A stretch of 64,000 bases of DNA from the NCBI GenBank assembly GCA_034440635.1, contig JAOTON010001685.1:4675001-4739000 (forward strand), in the 5' to 3' direction. Below the pieces are notes generated by a model, which was given only the letters and a program-made list of their open reading frames with translations, was not told the origin of the DNA and did not search any database. The position numbers and the translations under genes were made by a program. Numbering within the stretch: the stretch's first letter is position 1; each line of letters starts with the position of its first letter. Origin of the DNA: Lepas anatifera. Lineage: Eukaryota; Arthropoda; Thecostraca; Lepadidae. This document shows positions 1 through 12,100 of the stretch, piece by piece.

Positions 1-105
1 GCTTATGTCGACATGTCAGACATATGTCGCCGGCTCTTAACCCGTTCGCTATGCATGCGCGCCTCATTGTTCTGAAATTTGACCGCTGTTTGCCTTCTGT
101 TGCAG

Positions 106-156
106 AAACCTTGTGAAGAAGTACCAGCCGAAGAAGAAGGATGACGACGACATGCA
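106..156 (+). CDS. Cip4: Cip4 exon, F-BAR helix region (first exon in window)
   Basis: Preceded by a pyrimidine tract ending in tgttgcag and followed by the strong donor gtaagt. One base completes a codon begun in an upstream exon, then [16 protein letters not shown] follows and two bases (CA) are carried to the next exon. The KKYQPKK block is a hallmark of the CIP4/FBP17 F-BAR domain, just before the FTxxxA(Y/F) block, which is exactly what the exon at 22573 encodes. At 51 bp it is small; the phase match across a 22.4-kb intron supports it. Confidence 0.88.
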
Positions 157-3100
157 GTAAGTCAGATTCCGAGTCTGTGCTCCGAACGTGCAGTGTGGGG
201 TGCTGGGATCTGTTGAAGATGCCTGGGGCGTGGTGTTCGCCCTCCGGTTGTTCCAGGCTGAACTGGCCGACCTCACGACTCGATGTGGCGATAGTGCCCT
301 AGTCCAATCATGAATTCTCCATTGCTCATTGAAACCATTGAACCATCATTGAACCATCATTCGGCCACGGCAGTTAGCCTTTCGAACCAGACCCAGAGGA
401 GCCAGCATTGCCCATTCGTGTTTTCACTTTCTCATTTCTTCTCGTGGTGCTTCTAGTAAGATATTTGACAACCGTAGTAAGGCCTTTTTGAATTTGTGTA
501 GTTTGCAGGTTTATATGAAATTAGGTAGATACAACGCTGCTGCGGCAGTCTCAGAAGGCGGAGTGCTCTGAAACCACAATCCGCAGCTTTGCTGGTCGAG
601 AACGGCTATTGTAGTTTTTTTTAAAGTTCAACTCACGTGCCGGTTGAAGAAATGATGCACGATGTCGTAGTTTGGGTCGTTGCAAAGTAAATTCGTCCTC
701 TGCTTGATAATAGGTGGGTTTGTGAGCTAATTTTGTTAGTTCAGGAAAGGTGGCTTGCACTCTGCACAGGTCACCGCCACAAGTAGTTTTCACAAGCTAT
801 TTTCCCTCCGATGTAAAAAACACAGAGTGCTATTGAGATTACGCCTCCACGCAGTGTCCGGCACAGTCTCTCTGACCCGGCGGTTGGTCCGGTGACCTGA
901 CCTGGCTGCTCGGAGCTGGTCCCTGAGCGCGCCGCTGCACATAGGCCCTAAATGCCTCCGTCCGTGGCCACTATTACATTTCGTGGAAAACTCCTTCGCA
1001 ATACCGCAAATTCCCCCCGATACTTGGACAAAGGAGCTCATTTGACAGATAATTGAACAGCGCATAAAACCGGCATTCGACATATAGGTTTTATTTTACA
1101 TGGGCGTAATCAGGACAGTGAAAAGAGGGGCATTTGGAGCAGCTTAATCCAGCCCAAGGTGTCCGTAAAATATTTTTCAGATGTTGTCGTGGCGCCATGA
1201 ATTGTGACCGAACTGAAGTTTGAAATACTGCAAACAATAAACATGTAATCCATTAACAACAATACAGCAATCTTGGTGTGCCATAAATTCATAAGCGTCA
1301 CCACGAACAACAAAACGGGAGGCATCATAAATGTCTATTTGAGCTTGGTTTTTCTTTCTAAGCCAGCTTTTTGGTATGATTGTAACACCTTTTCTGCATG
1401 GGAATGTTCTATTATAACCGGTATTCGAGTGATTATTAACAACCACACTGGAGAGGGGTCCGACATTAACGCGCACAGGATGGGTGGGGGGCTAGTAAGC
1501 CCCCTGAGATATCGGAAACTTAGAGGCTTAAGAAATTCCGACGAGGGGGTGGGTGGGGGCTATGGTGATCCACATCATAACTAATTTTCAATGACCTAGG
1601 TCTATATTGTCAAGGTCAAACGAGGTCATAAAGGTCAAATTTTGACCATGCTTGGGACCTGTTGGGAAATGCCCTGATAATGCGTGGAAAAAGCCGGGAG
1701 TAAGCTAAAGCCGGACCACGGTCATAGAGGTTGTGTCGCAAAGAATCTTTCCTTCATTTTTGAGGTCTAGGTCATTCAAAGTCATCGACCTTTGACGTCA
1801 AAATATGGTATATTCCCTATTCTGCACACTTAAAGTAGCACTATAGCAAACCTTGTGCTGGAAAGGAGGATTGACCTTTACCCATGATCTTTAACCTTGA
1901 CCTTGAACTTACAACTGGGTTACCTTTTACTATGACGTCATAACATAATATACGTCAGACTGGGACACGTAAAGCACCGGGGTCAATGACCTTGAAATTG
2001 CTGGTATGACTTTGAACTTTGACCTCGACCTTCACGTGAGGTGACCTTGACATATCATCCCGTCTATATGACACTGTGACGTCACCACTTGGTCTCCAAT
2101 GCAAGCAAACCGGTTCGACTGCGCGGTGGCGGCGATTTCAAAATGTAGGTCTGACTTTAGAAGCCTATAAATCAAACAGTTTTGGACAAATTTTCAAAAT
2201 TATTTCACTATTCCACGCGCTGTTAAATTTTCTCAAATGCGACCGATTCCCGTGTTTTGGCTACGAGCGGTTCTCCGGTCATCACGGAAAAAAGTAGTTG
2301 GGAGAGTATCCGAGGCCCCTCCAGTGCGCGTGTTAACACGCAGAGTAGAAGAAAGGGGTAGAATATATCCCTACCTTGTGTTTCCTCAACAAGGCATATC
2401 AAAATATCAGTCCGTGAAGGTCAGTACGTTTCTCTCCCCCCACTCTCCGCTACATATGATATCGCGGTATCGCCAAATATGGGACGTAGGTCACCTGAGC
2501 AGCCCGAGCGTCATCTTGCGTCAGCTCGTGACAGTGGAAACGGCGAGGAAATTCGATTCCCGATTGGATCCCTAGGACACCTCGGGACTCCGATGGTTAC
2601 GGCGACCGTTCATTTGGATGAAAAGGTATGACTGGTATTCACCATATGTGGTTTAACGTGTGATATGCAGCAAAACAGGATTCTTAGGTATCGTTTTTTT
2701 GCTGTCCTGGCATTGCTTGAAGGTGTTATAATAAATGTCTGAATACCGGGATCACGAGAGGCTTAATCCCGTGATTGGGGCTTTTTGAAAATAGCGGGAT
2801 CCCAATCCCGAGATTGACATACCTATCAGGAACATTTCTCATGCAATAAAAGGTTCGTTGTCGGCAGTCCCTCCGGGTATTTGGATAACAGTCAACACAG
2901 CAGTCAATACACATATTTAGACGGTTATAGTGCTTTGAAATTGTATAAACTAATTTTAACACTTCTCGGCATTTCTTATAGCATCGTTCTCTGATATTCC
3001 ACTCATATTGCTCATTCTTGGCCGGTCCATGCCTCTATTCGGTAACCCACGGCGTTGCGTTAGCACCGCAGCGGCCTGGTTGGAGCCACAACCTGAGTTA

Positions 3101-6100
3101 TTATATGTCATCTGGAACGCGGGGCTGCAAGTGGACGCAAGATATTTTGACTTGCCCTTGTAGAGCACATCCTAGGGAATCGTTTGATGGTAGTTTTATG
3201 CTGGGCCGATGCTGGCCAAGTTTTAAATCCCTCTCTTTGTATTAGTAAATCTAACAGTTTTTGAGATATGCAGTATACTGAGAGAATGGTCTATAGAATA
3301 GTTGTCAAAACTATTTTTGCATTATTTTATACTAAAACCCATTGCAAAGGGCTCACACAACAGTGGTATTGCCATACTTTGACCTGTTCTTGCTTTCATG
3401 GTCGATTTTAAGCATAATGAAATGTACGCAGTTTTCGCTGCAGATCTCTGGTCCGCGGGTGGCGCACCCGAGTGCTTACTTCAAGCAACTCTACAAAGAC
3501 TTCCGGAGCACGGTTTGTGTTTTCCATGCCTGTTTCAAGTGCAGTGAAGAATTCTCTATCAGTATATGTGCTCAGGAAATGATTTAGAAAAAGTTGCATT
3601 TTCGTAATATTGGCCACGGACGGAGGCATTTAGGGCCTATGTGCGCTGCGGCGACCTCCGGTGCGGCAGTTGGTTGGCAGCGCGGCTGGTACTTCCGTCC
3701 GGTCCGTGCTGCCAACACCCCCGCACCGGCGCCACCCAGACCAGTAACCGGAGCGCCCAGCTGCCGTCGCCGCCGCCAGACATCGGGGCTAATTGACGAC
3801 TGTACAGCCGGGCCGATGACAGGGAAAGTGTCTCCGTTACTTCCGAGTCCCAGAACATGAAACTACTGGACTGAACGTCTGGGTGGATGTTCTGAATGCC
3901 GCTTATTTATACGACTCCCACGGCTGTGGCAAGACTTGTTTTCTCTCGTACTTTCGAGGCGTGTGTTATGCCAGGTTTCCGAGAGAAACAAAACAGGCGC
4001 GTGCCGTGCCCATGGTCTCGGCTATCGGTGCCGAGACTCCCCGTCCGGCATTTCCTGCATAGCTCTCATGCATGGAATGACAGGCGTTTGTGCGAGTGGG
4101 AAGGTCTGCTGAGTCACAGCTCAGCTGCCGGCTTACTCACGTTTAAGTCATACAGCCTTAGTGAGGCGCCCGCTGACCGACCGGCGCCGACGCCCGCCGC
4201 TGGGTGTGACCGTGACGCCCCGCCGCCGCTCTATTTCGGGGTCGTCTCCCCTGCCCCCGGCACGCGCGGCGGCATCTGGTGGATAGTCCTCACCAGCAGC
4301 CCTCCCCAAGCCGCAGTCGACTCCACATCCGGTGGCGCCTGCGCCGCCCCCGTCTGTCGAGACGCCGACAGCATCAGGAAGCCGCGCGGTTATGGCCCCC
4401 TCCCCCCATCGGAACTGAGGTCGGCCGTGCCGGGTGGAGCTGGACCCTTGGGTCTGAACCTTACGTCGTAAGTTTAAAAGACGTGCATCTGTGGTGACCC
4501 TTACCGCTCCCCCGCCCGGCGTCATCACAGAGCGTACTAGACAGTCCGCTCAGCACATTTTCTCGGGTTCCCGGCTGTATCGTCGCCAATGACGACGTTG
4601 CCGCCCGGTCGGTACGTCCGTCGTGTGGCGTCAGCTGATGCCGCCCGGTCGGTACGTCCGTCGTGTGGCGTCAGCTGATACCGCCCGGTCGGTACGTCTG
4701 TCGTGTGGAGTCAGCTGATACCGCCCGGTCGGTACGTCTGTCGTGTGGAGTCAGCTGATACCGCCCGGTCGGTACGTCTGTCGTGTGGAGTCAGCTGATA
4801 CCGCCCGGTGGGTACGTCTGCCGTGTGGCGTCAGCTGATACCGCCCGGTCGGTACGTCTGTCGTGTGGCGTCAGCTGTTGCCGCCTGGTCGGTACGTCTG
4901 TCGTGTGCTGCTGACGGAGTCAGCTGATGCCGCCCGGTCAGTACGTCTGTCGTGTGACGTCGGCTGATACCGCCCGGTCCGTACGTCTGTCGTGTGGAGT
5001 CAGCTGATACCGCCCGGTCGGTACGTCTGTCTGTGGAGTCAGCTGTTGCCGCCTGGTTGGTACGTCTGTCGTGTGCTGCCGACGCAGTCAGCTGATGCCG
5101 CCCGGTCGGTACGTCTGTCGTGTGGAGTCAGCTGATGCCGCCCGGTCGGTACGTCTGCCGTGTGGCGTCAGCTGATACCGCCCGGTCGGTACGTCTGTCG
5201 TGTGGCGTCAGCTGTTGCCGCCTGGTTGGTACGTCTGTCGTGTGCTGCCGACGCAGTCAGCTGATGCCGCCCGGTCGGTACGTCTGTCGTGTGGCGTCAG
5301 CTGTTGCCGCCTGGTTGGTACGTCTGTCGTGTGCTGCCGACGCAGTCAGCTGATGCCGCCCGGTCGGTACGTCTGTCGTGTGGAGTCAGCTGATACCGCC
5401 CGGTCGGTACGTCTGCCGTGTGGAGTCAGCTGATACCGCCCGGTCGGTACGTCTGTCGTGTGGAGTCAGCTGATGCCGCCCGGTCGGTACGTCTGTCGTG
5501 TGGAGTCAGCTGATGCCGCCTGGTCGGTACGTCTGTCGTGTGACGTCGGCTGATACCGCCCGGTCGGTACGTCTGCCGTGTGGAGTCAGCTGATGCCGCC
5601 TGGTCGGTACGTCTGTCGTGTGACGTCGGCTGATACCGCCCGGTCGGTACGTCTGCCGTGTGGAGTCAGCTGATACCGCCTGGTCGGTACGTCTGTCGTG
5701 TGACGTCGGCTGATACCGCCCGGTCGGTACGTCTGTCGTGTGGAGTCAGCTGATGCCGCCTGGTCGGTACGTCTGTCGTGTGACGTCGGCTGATACCGCC
5801 CGGTCGGTACGTCTGTCGTGTGGAGTCAGCTGATACCGCCCGGTCGGTACGTCTGTCGTGTGACGTCGGCTGATACCGCCCGGTCCGTACGTCTGTCGTG
5901 TGGAGTCAGCTGATACCGCCCGGTCGGTACGTCTGCCGTGTGGAGTCAGCTGATACCGCCCGGTCGGTACGTCTGTCCTGTGGCGTCAGCTGATACCGCC
6001 CGGTCCGTACGTCTGTCGTGTGGAGTCAGCTGATACCGCCCGGTCGGTACGTCTGCCGTGTGGAGTCAGCTGATACCGCCCGGTCGGTACGTCTGTCCTG

Positions 6101-9100
6101 TGGCGTCAGCTGATACCGCCCGGTCCGTACGTCTGTCGTGTGGAGTCAGCTGATACCGCCCGGTCGGTACGTCTGTCGTCGTGGCGTCAGCTGTTGCCGC
6201 CTGGTTGGTACGTCTGTCGTGTGCTGCCGACGGAGTCAGCTGATGCCGCCCGGTCGGTACGTCTGTCGTGTGGAGTCAGCTGATACCGCCCGGTCGGTAC
6301 GTCTGTCGTGTGACGTCGGCTGATACCGCCCGGTCCGTACGTCTGTCGTGTGGAGTCAGCTGATACCGCCCGGTCGGTACGTCTGTCGTGTGGCGTCAGC
6401 TGATACCGCCCGGTCGGTACGTCTGTCGTGTGACGTCGGCTGATACCGCCCGGTCCGTACGTCTGTCGTGTGACGTCGGCTGATACCGCCCGGTCGGTAC
6501 GCCTGCCGTGTGGAATCAGCTGATACCGCCCGGTCGGTACGTCTGTCGTGTGACGTCGGCTGATACCGCCCGGTCCGTACGTCTGTCGTGTGACGTCGGC
6601 TGATACCGCCCGGTCGGTACGTCTGTCGTGTGGCGTCAGCTGTTGCCGCCTGGTTGGTACGTCTGTCGTGTGCTGCCGACGCAGTCAGCTGATGCCGCCC
6701 GGTCGGTACGTCTGTCGTGTGGCGTCAGCTGATGCCGCCCGGTCGGTACGTCTGTCGTGTGGAGTCAGCTGATGCCGCCTGGTCGGTACGTCTGTCGTGT
6801 GACGTCGGCTGATACCGCCCGGTCCGTACGTCTGTCGTGTGGAGTCAGCTGATACCGCCCGGTCGGTACGTCTGTCGTGTGGCGTCAGCTGTTGCCGCCT
6901 GGTTGGTACGTCTGTCGTGTGCTGCCGACGCAGTCAGCTGATGCCGCCCGGTCGGTACGTCTGTCGTGTGGAGTCAGCTGATGCCGCCTGGTCGGTACGT
7001 CTGCCGACGGAGTCAGCTGATGCCGCCTGGTCGGTACGTTGTCGTCGTGGCGTCAGCTGTTGCCGCCTGGTTGGTACGTCTGTCGTGTGCTGCCGACGCA
7101 GTCAGCTGATGCCGCCCGGTCGGTACGTCTGTCGTGTGGAGTCAGCTGATGCCGCCTGGTCGGTACGTCTGTCGTGTGACGTCGGCTGATACCGCCCGGT
7201 CGGTACGTCTGTCGTGTGGAGTCAGCTGATGCCGCCCGGTCGGTACGTCTGTCGTGTGACGTCGGCTGATACCGCCCGGTCCGTACGTCTGTCGTGTGAC
7301 GTCGGCTGATACCGCCCGGTGGGTACGTCTGCCGTGTGGCGTCAGCTGATGCCGCCCGGTCGGTACGTCTGTCGTGTGACGTCGGCTGATACCGCCCGGT
7401 CCGTACGTCTGTCGTGTGACGTCGGCTGATACCGCCCGGTGGGTACGTCTGCCGTGTGGCGTCAGCTGATGCCGCCCGGTCGGTACGTCTGCCGTGTGCT
7501 GCTGACGGAGTCAGCTGATACCGCCCGGTCGGTACGTCTGTCGTGTGGCGTCAGCTGTTGCCGCCTGGTCGGTACGTCTGTCGTGTGCTGCTGACGGAGT
7601 CAGCTGATGCCGCCTGGTCGGTACGTCTGTCGTGTGACGTCGGCTGATACCGCCCGGTCGGTACGTCTGTCGTGTGGAGTCAGCTGATACCGCCCGGTCG
7701 GTACGTCTGTCGTGTGACGTCGGCTGATACCGCCCGGTCCGTACGTCTGTCGTGTGACGTCGGCTGATACCGCCCGGTGGGTACGTCTGCCGTGTGGCGT
7801 CAGCTGATGCCGCCCGGTCGGTACGTCTGCCGTGTGCTGCTGACGGAGTCAGCTGATACCGCCCGGTCGGTACGTCTGTCGTGTGGAGTCAGCTGATGCC
7901 GCCCGGTCGGTACGTCTGTCGTGTGACGTCGGCTGATACCGCCCGGTCGGTACGTCTGTCGTGTGGCGTCAGCTGATACCGCCCGGTGGGTACGTCTGTC
8001 GTGTGGAGTCAGCTGATACCGCCCGGTCGGTACGTCTGCCGTGTGGAATCAGCTGATACCGCCCGGTCGGTACGTCTGTCGTGTGACGTCGGCTGATACC
8101 GCCCGGTCCGTACGTCTGCCGTGTGGCGTCAGCTGATGCCGCCCGGTCGGTACGTCTGCCGTGTGCTGCTGACGGAGTCAGCTGATACCGCCCGGTCGGT
8201 ACGTCTGTCGTGTGGAGTCAGCTGATGCCGCCCGGTCGGTACGTCTGTCGTGTGACGTCGGCTGATACCGCCCGGTCGGTACGTCTGTCGTGTGGCGTCA
8301 GCTGTTGCCGCCTGGTCGGTACGTCTGTCGTGTGCTGCTGACGGAGTCAGCTGATCCCGCCCGGTCAGTACGTCTGTCGTGTGACGTCGGCTGATACCGC
8401 CCGGTCGGTACGTCTGTCGTGTGGCGTCAGCTGTTGCCGCCTGGTCGGTACGTCTGTCGTGTGCTGCTGACGGAGTCAGCTGATACCGCCCGGTCGGTAC
8501 GTCTGTCGTGTGGAGTCAGCTGATGCCGCCCGGTCGGTACGTCTGTCGTGTGACGTCGGCTGATACCGCCCGGTCGGTACGTCTGTCGTGTGGCGTCAGC
8601 TGTTGCCGCCTGGTCGGTACGTCTGTCGTGTGCTGCTGACGGAGTCAGCTGATGCCGCCCGGTCAGTACGTCTGTCGTGTGACGTCGGCTGATACCGCCC
8701 GGTCGGTACGTCTGTCGTGTGGCGTCAGCTGTTGCCGCCTGGTCGGTACGTCTGTCGTGTGCTGCTGACGGAGTCAGCTGATACCGCCCGGTCGGTACGT
8801 CTGCCGTGTGACGTCGGCTGATACCGCCCGGTCGGTACGTCTGTCGTGTGGCGTCAACTAATGCGTCCGGTCGGTATGTCTGTCGTGTGCTTTTGACGTG
8901 GGGTGCTGAGGTGATCCGCTGAACAGCGAGCACAGAGTCACACACAGCAGAGTTGCTCCATGAGGGTATTTGTGTAGTCTGTGAGGGGAAAGCACAGATG
9001 GGACATACATATTTGTTATGATTGTGACAGATCCGTACTGCAGGTGGGTGCGATATGGCAAAAATCGCTGGGGTGTTCGACCCCCCCTTCCCCCAGCCCA

Positions 9101-12100
9101 CGCGGGTATCACAGTATCCGCTTGCTTAGATTTGGCCTGCTTTAACTGGCAGGTAGTACACCAGTGCAGAAACTGGCGTGTTGCATGACTTTACCAGCTC
9201 ACGTGCCACCCATTTAGCCATTGGTCGACTGGCACCCCGTGCAATAGTGCTCCAGCAGGCCGCCCAACCAGCTCCAACCCCCCCCGCTACCGTTTTTATT
9301 ATTAATGAACGTCGGCCCGGAGTGACGGGTGCGGGATGTAATGTGTCCGGGTAGTTTTCAGGCCCGCGCATTGAGTGGGAGTAGCTCTGTGCCAGTTCTA
9401 GCCACCAGTTTTTGTTTGTGGCTGGTGGCCTTGAATGAGAAAAACTGCCAGATTTAGCTTGACAAGCAGAAGTATTGGCTGATCTGACGCGGTTGTTTGA
9501 GGTGTCGGCGCCGTATGACCTGAGTTGTCGGTGCGCCATAAAGCGCCAACTATGATGATTGATTGCTTGAGGTCAAGAGGGTAAAATGGCGGAAATCACA
9601 AAAACATTGTTATGAAGAACATGTTAAGAAAATTGTTTCATTTAAGAGGTACTTCCTCTTTGCCCTCACTCCCCTCCGTCCTGTGGATCCGCTAGTAAAC
9701 AAATGTGAGGCTTCGTAACTAAACGGCAACATTCATCAACGGCAACAATTTTTTACATTTATTTCACACAATCAGTGAACAATGTGTATAGTACACACTC
9801 AACGGCAACAATTCGCGTCGACTCAAATGTCTCAGACTTGAACCGAAACAATTGAACTTATGTGAGTGCGCCCCGAGTCTCTGGGGTCTCTGCAATGACT
9901 CCCCAGCTGACCAATCTCGCTTTGAGCACGGGTTTTGGGCATGAAGGTCTGGATCGCGGTGCCCTCAGATCCGCCCAGTTAGCGCTGGACGCCCCTATTC
10001 ACCACGTGGGTTGGTCGGGCGCCCGCCCCCTCCCCCCGTCACCAGGTGGGTCGGTCAGGTGCCTGCCCCCCCCCAGTCACCCGGTGGGTTGGTCGGGCAC
10101 CCGTCCCCCCCCCGGTCACCAGGTAGGTCGGTCGGGCGCCCATGGCACCCCGATTACCAGGTGGGTCGGTCGGGCACCCGTCCCCCCCGGTCACCAGGTA
10201 GGTCGGTCGGGCGCCCATGGCACCCTGATCACCAGGTGGGTCGGTCGGGCGCCCGCCCCCTCCCCCGGTCACCAGGTGGGTCGGTCAGGCGCCCATGGCA
10301 CCCCGATCACCAGGTGGGTCGGTCGGGCACCCGTCCCCCCCGGTCACCAGGTAGGTCGGTCGGGCGCCCATGGCACCCCGATCACCAGGTGGGTCGGTCG
10401 GGCGCCCGCCCCTCCCCCGGTCACCAGGTGGGTCGGTCGGGCGCCCATGGCACCCCGATCACCAGGTAGGTCGGTCGGGCGCCCATGGCACCCCGATCAC
10501 CAGGTGGGTCGGTCGGGCGCCCGCCCCCCTCCCCGGTCACCAGGTGGGTCGGTCAGGCGCCCATGGCACCCCGATCACCAGGTGGGTCGGTCGGGCACCC
10601 GTCCCCCCCGGTCACCAGGTAGGTCGGTCGGGCGCCCATGGCACCCCGATCACCAGGTGGGTCGGTCGGGCACCCGTCCCCCCCCGGTCACCAGGTAGGT
10701 CGGTCGGGCGCCCATGGCACCCCGATCACCAGGTGGGTCGGTCGGGCGCCCGCCCCTCTCCCCCGGTCACCAGGTGGGTCGGTCAGGCGCCCATGGCACC
10801 CCGATCACCAGGTGGGTCGGTCGGGCACCCGTCCCCCCCCGATCACCAGGTGGGTCGGTCGGGCGCCCGCCCCCTCCCCGGTCACCAGGTGGGTCGGTCA
10901 GGCGCCCATGGCACCCCGATCACCAGGTGGGTCGGTCGGGCACCCGTCCCCCCGATCACCAGGTGGGTCGGTCGGGCGCCCGCCCCCTCCCCCGGTCACC
11001 AGGTGGGTCGGTCAGGCGCCCATGGCACCCCGATCACCAGGTAGGTCGGTCGGGCGCCCATGGCACCCCGATCACCAGGTGGGTCGGTCGGGTGCCCGCC
11101 CCCCCCCCGGTCACCTGGTGGGTTGGTCGGGCACCCGTCCCCCCCCGGTCACCAGGTAGGTCGGTCGGGCGCCCATGGCACCCTGATCACCAGGTGGGTC
11201 GGTCGGGCAGCCGCCGCTGGTTGGCGCAGCCCCTCCCCTCCGGTGGTTTGGCGCCAGATGGCTTCACATAGGGTAACTGAAGCCGGACCTGTCATCGCCC
11301 GGATGGGATGTTGATGTGCCATGTGGCCTGCATGTGTCACTGCTATCGAACGGGGCTCAGCAAGGCCTAAGTATTTATGAAGTTGTGAAGTGTAATGAAG
11401 TTACGGCGGGTGGTCCTCAGCATATGTCGTACACTAAAGGATAAGAGAGCGTTCCGCTGGCGCTGCATCACCTTTATATTCTTTGAGCTACCGGAGCGGA
11501 CTTGTCAGCTCCCTTCACATGGTGGGGTATAATGAATTCCCATCTCCGGCTCTTTGATATGCAACTGTAATAGATGGGCGTATAAATGTTATTGAGTTGA
11601 TTGCTAGTCATTGACGGTGGAACGTCCGAATTTAAGGGTGGGGGAGGGGCACCATGAACTTTTCAACCCATGGGTTTCCAGTCAACACCATAGGGTTAGT
11701 GTTGATTTTTTATTTAAGGGTTGCACCGTGCCCCGTTACCCCCCCTCCCCCCACTTCCGCCGCCAGTGTTGCTAGGCTAGGCAACACCAATGACAAATGA
11801 AAAGGTCGGGTTTAACTGTGCTCAGATGCCATACTGCCACAAGTACTGTTTTTCAGCGTTGCCGAAGAACCGAAGAAGGGTGCAGACAAGAGTTGGTGTA
11901 GTCAAGGTAGGGCAGATACTGATCCTTAAATAAATTTCGTGAATTTGCTGTCCGATGAATTATCCCTGATACAATGGGAAAGTAACTTTTGTCCGTTAGA
12001 TATTACATTCTCACGTCCATTAGAACAATGATTACAGGTAATCAGTGAATCACGTAATCCCCCGATGGGGGAGCGGGCTCGCCATAGGTACAGTAACTAT

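Noticed and set aside
3896..4471. 191-codon plus-strand frame in GC-rich part of intron 1
   Set aside because: Low-complexity Pro/Ser/Arg composition with comparable antisense frames; no homology recognised.
4587..8905. CRISPR-like array of regular repeats
   Set aside because: Units are contiguous tandem repeats without unique spacers, inside a eukaryotic intron.
10004..11271. Overlapping Pro/Arg/Gly-rich frames (up to 278 codons)
   Set aside because: They are open in several frames at once purely because of the GC-rich minisatellite unit.
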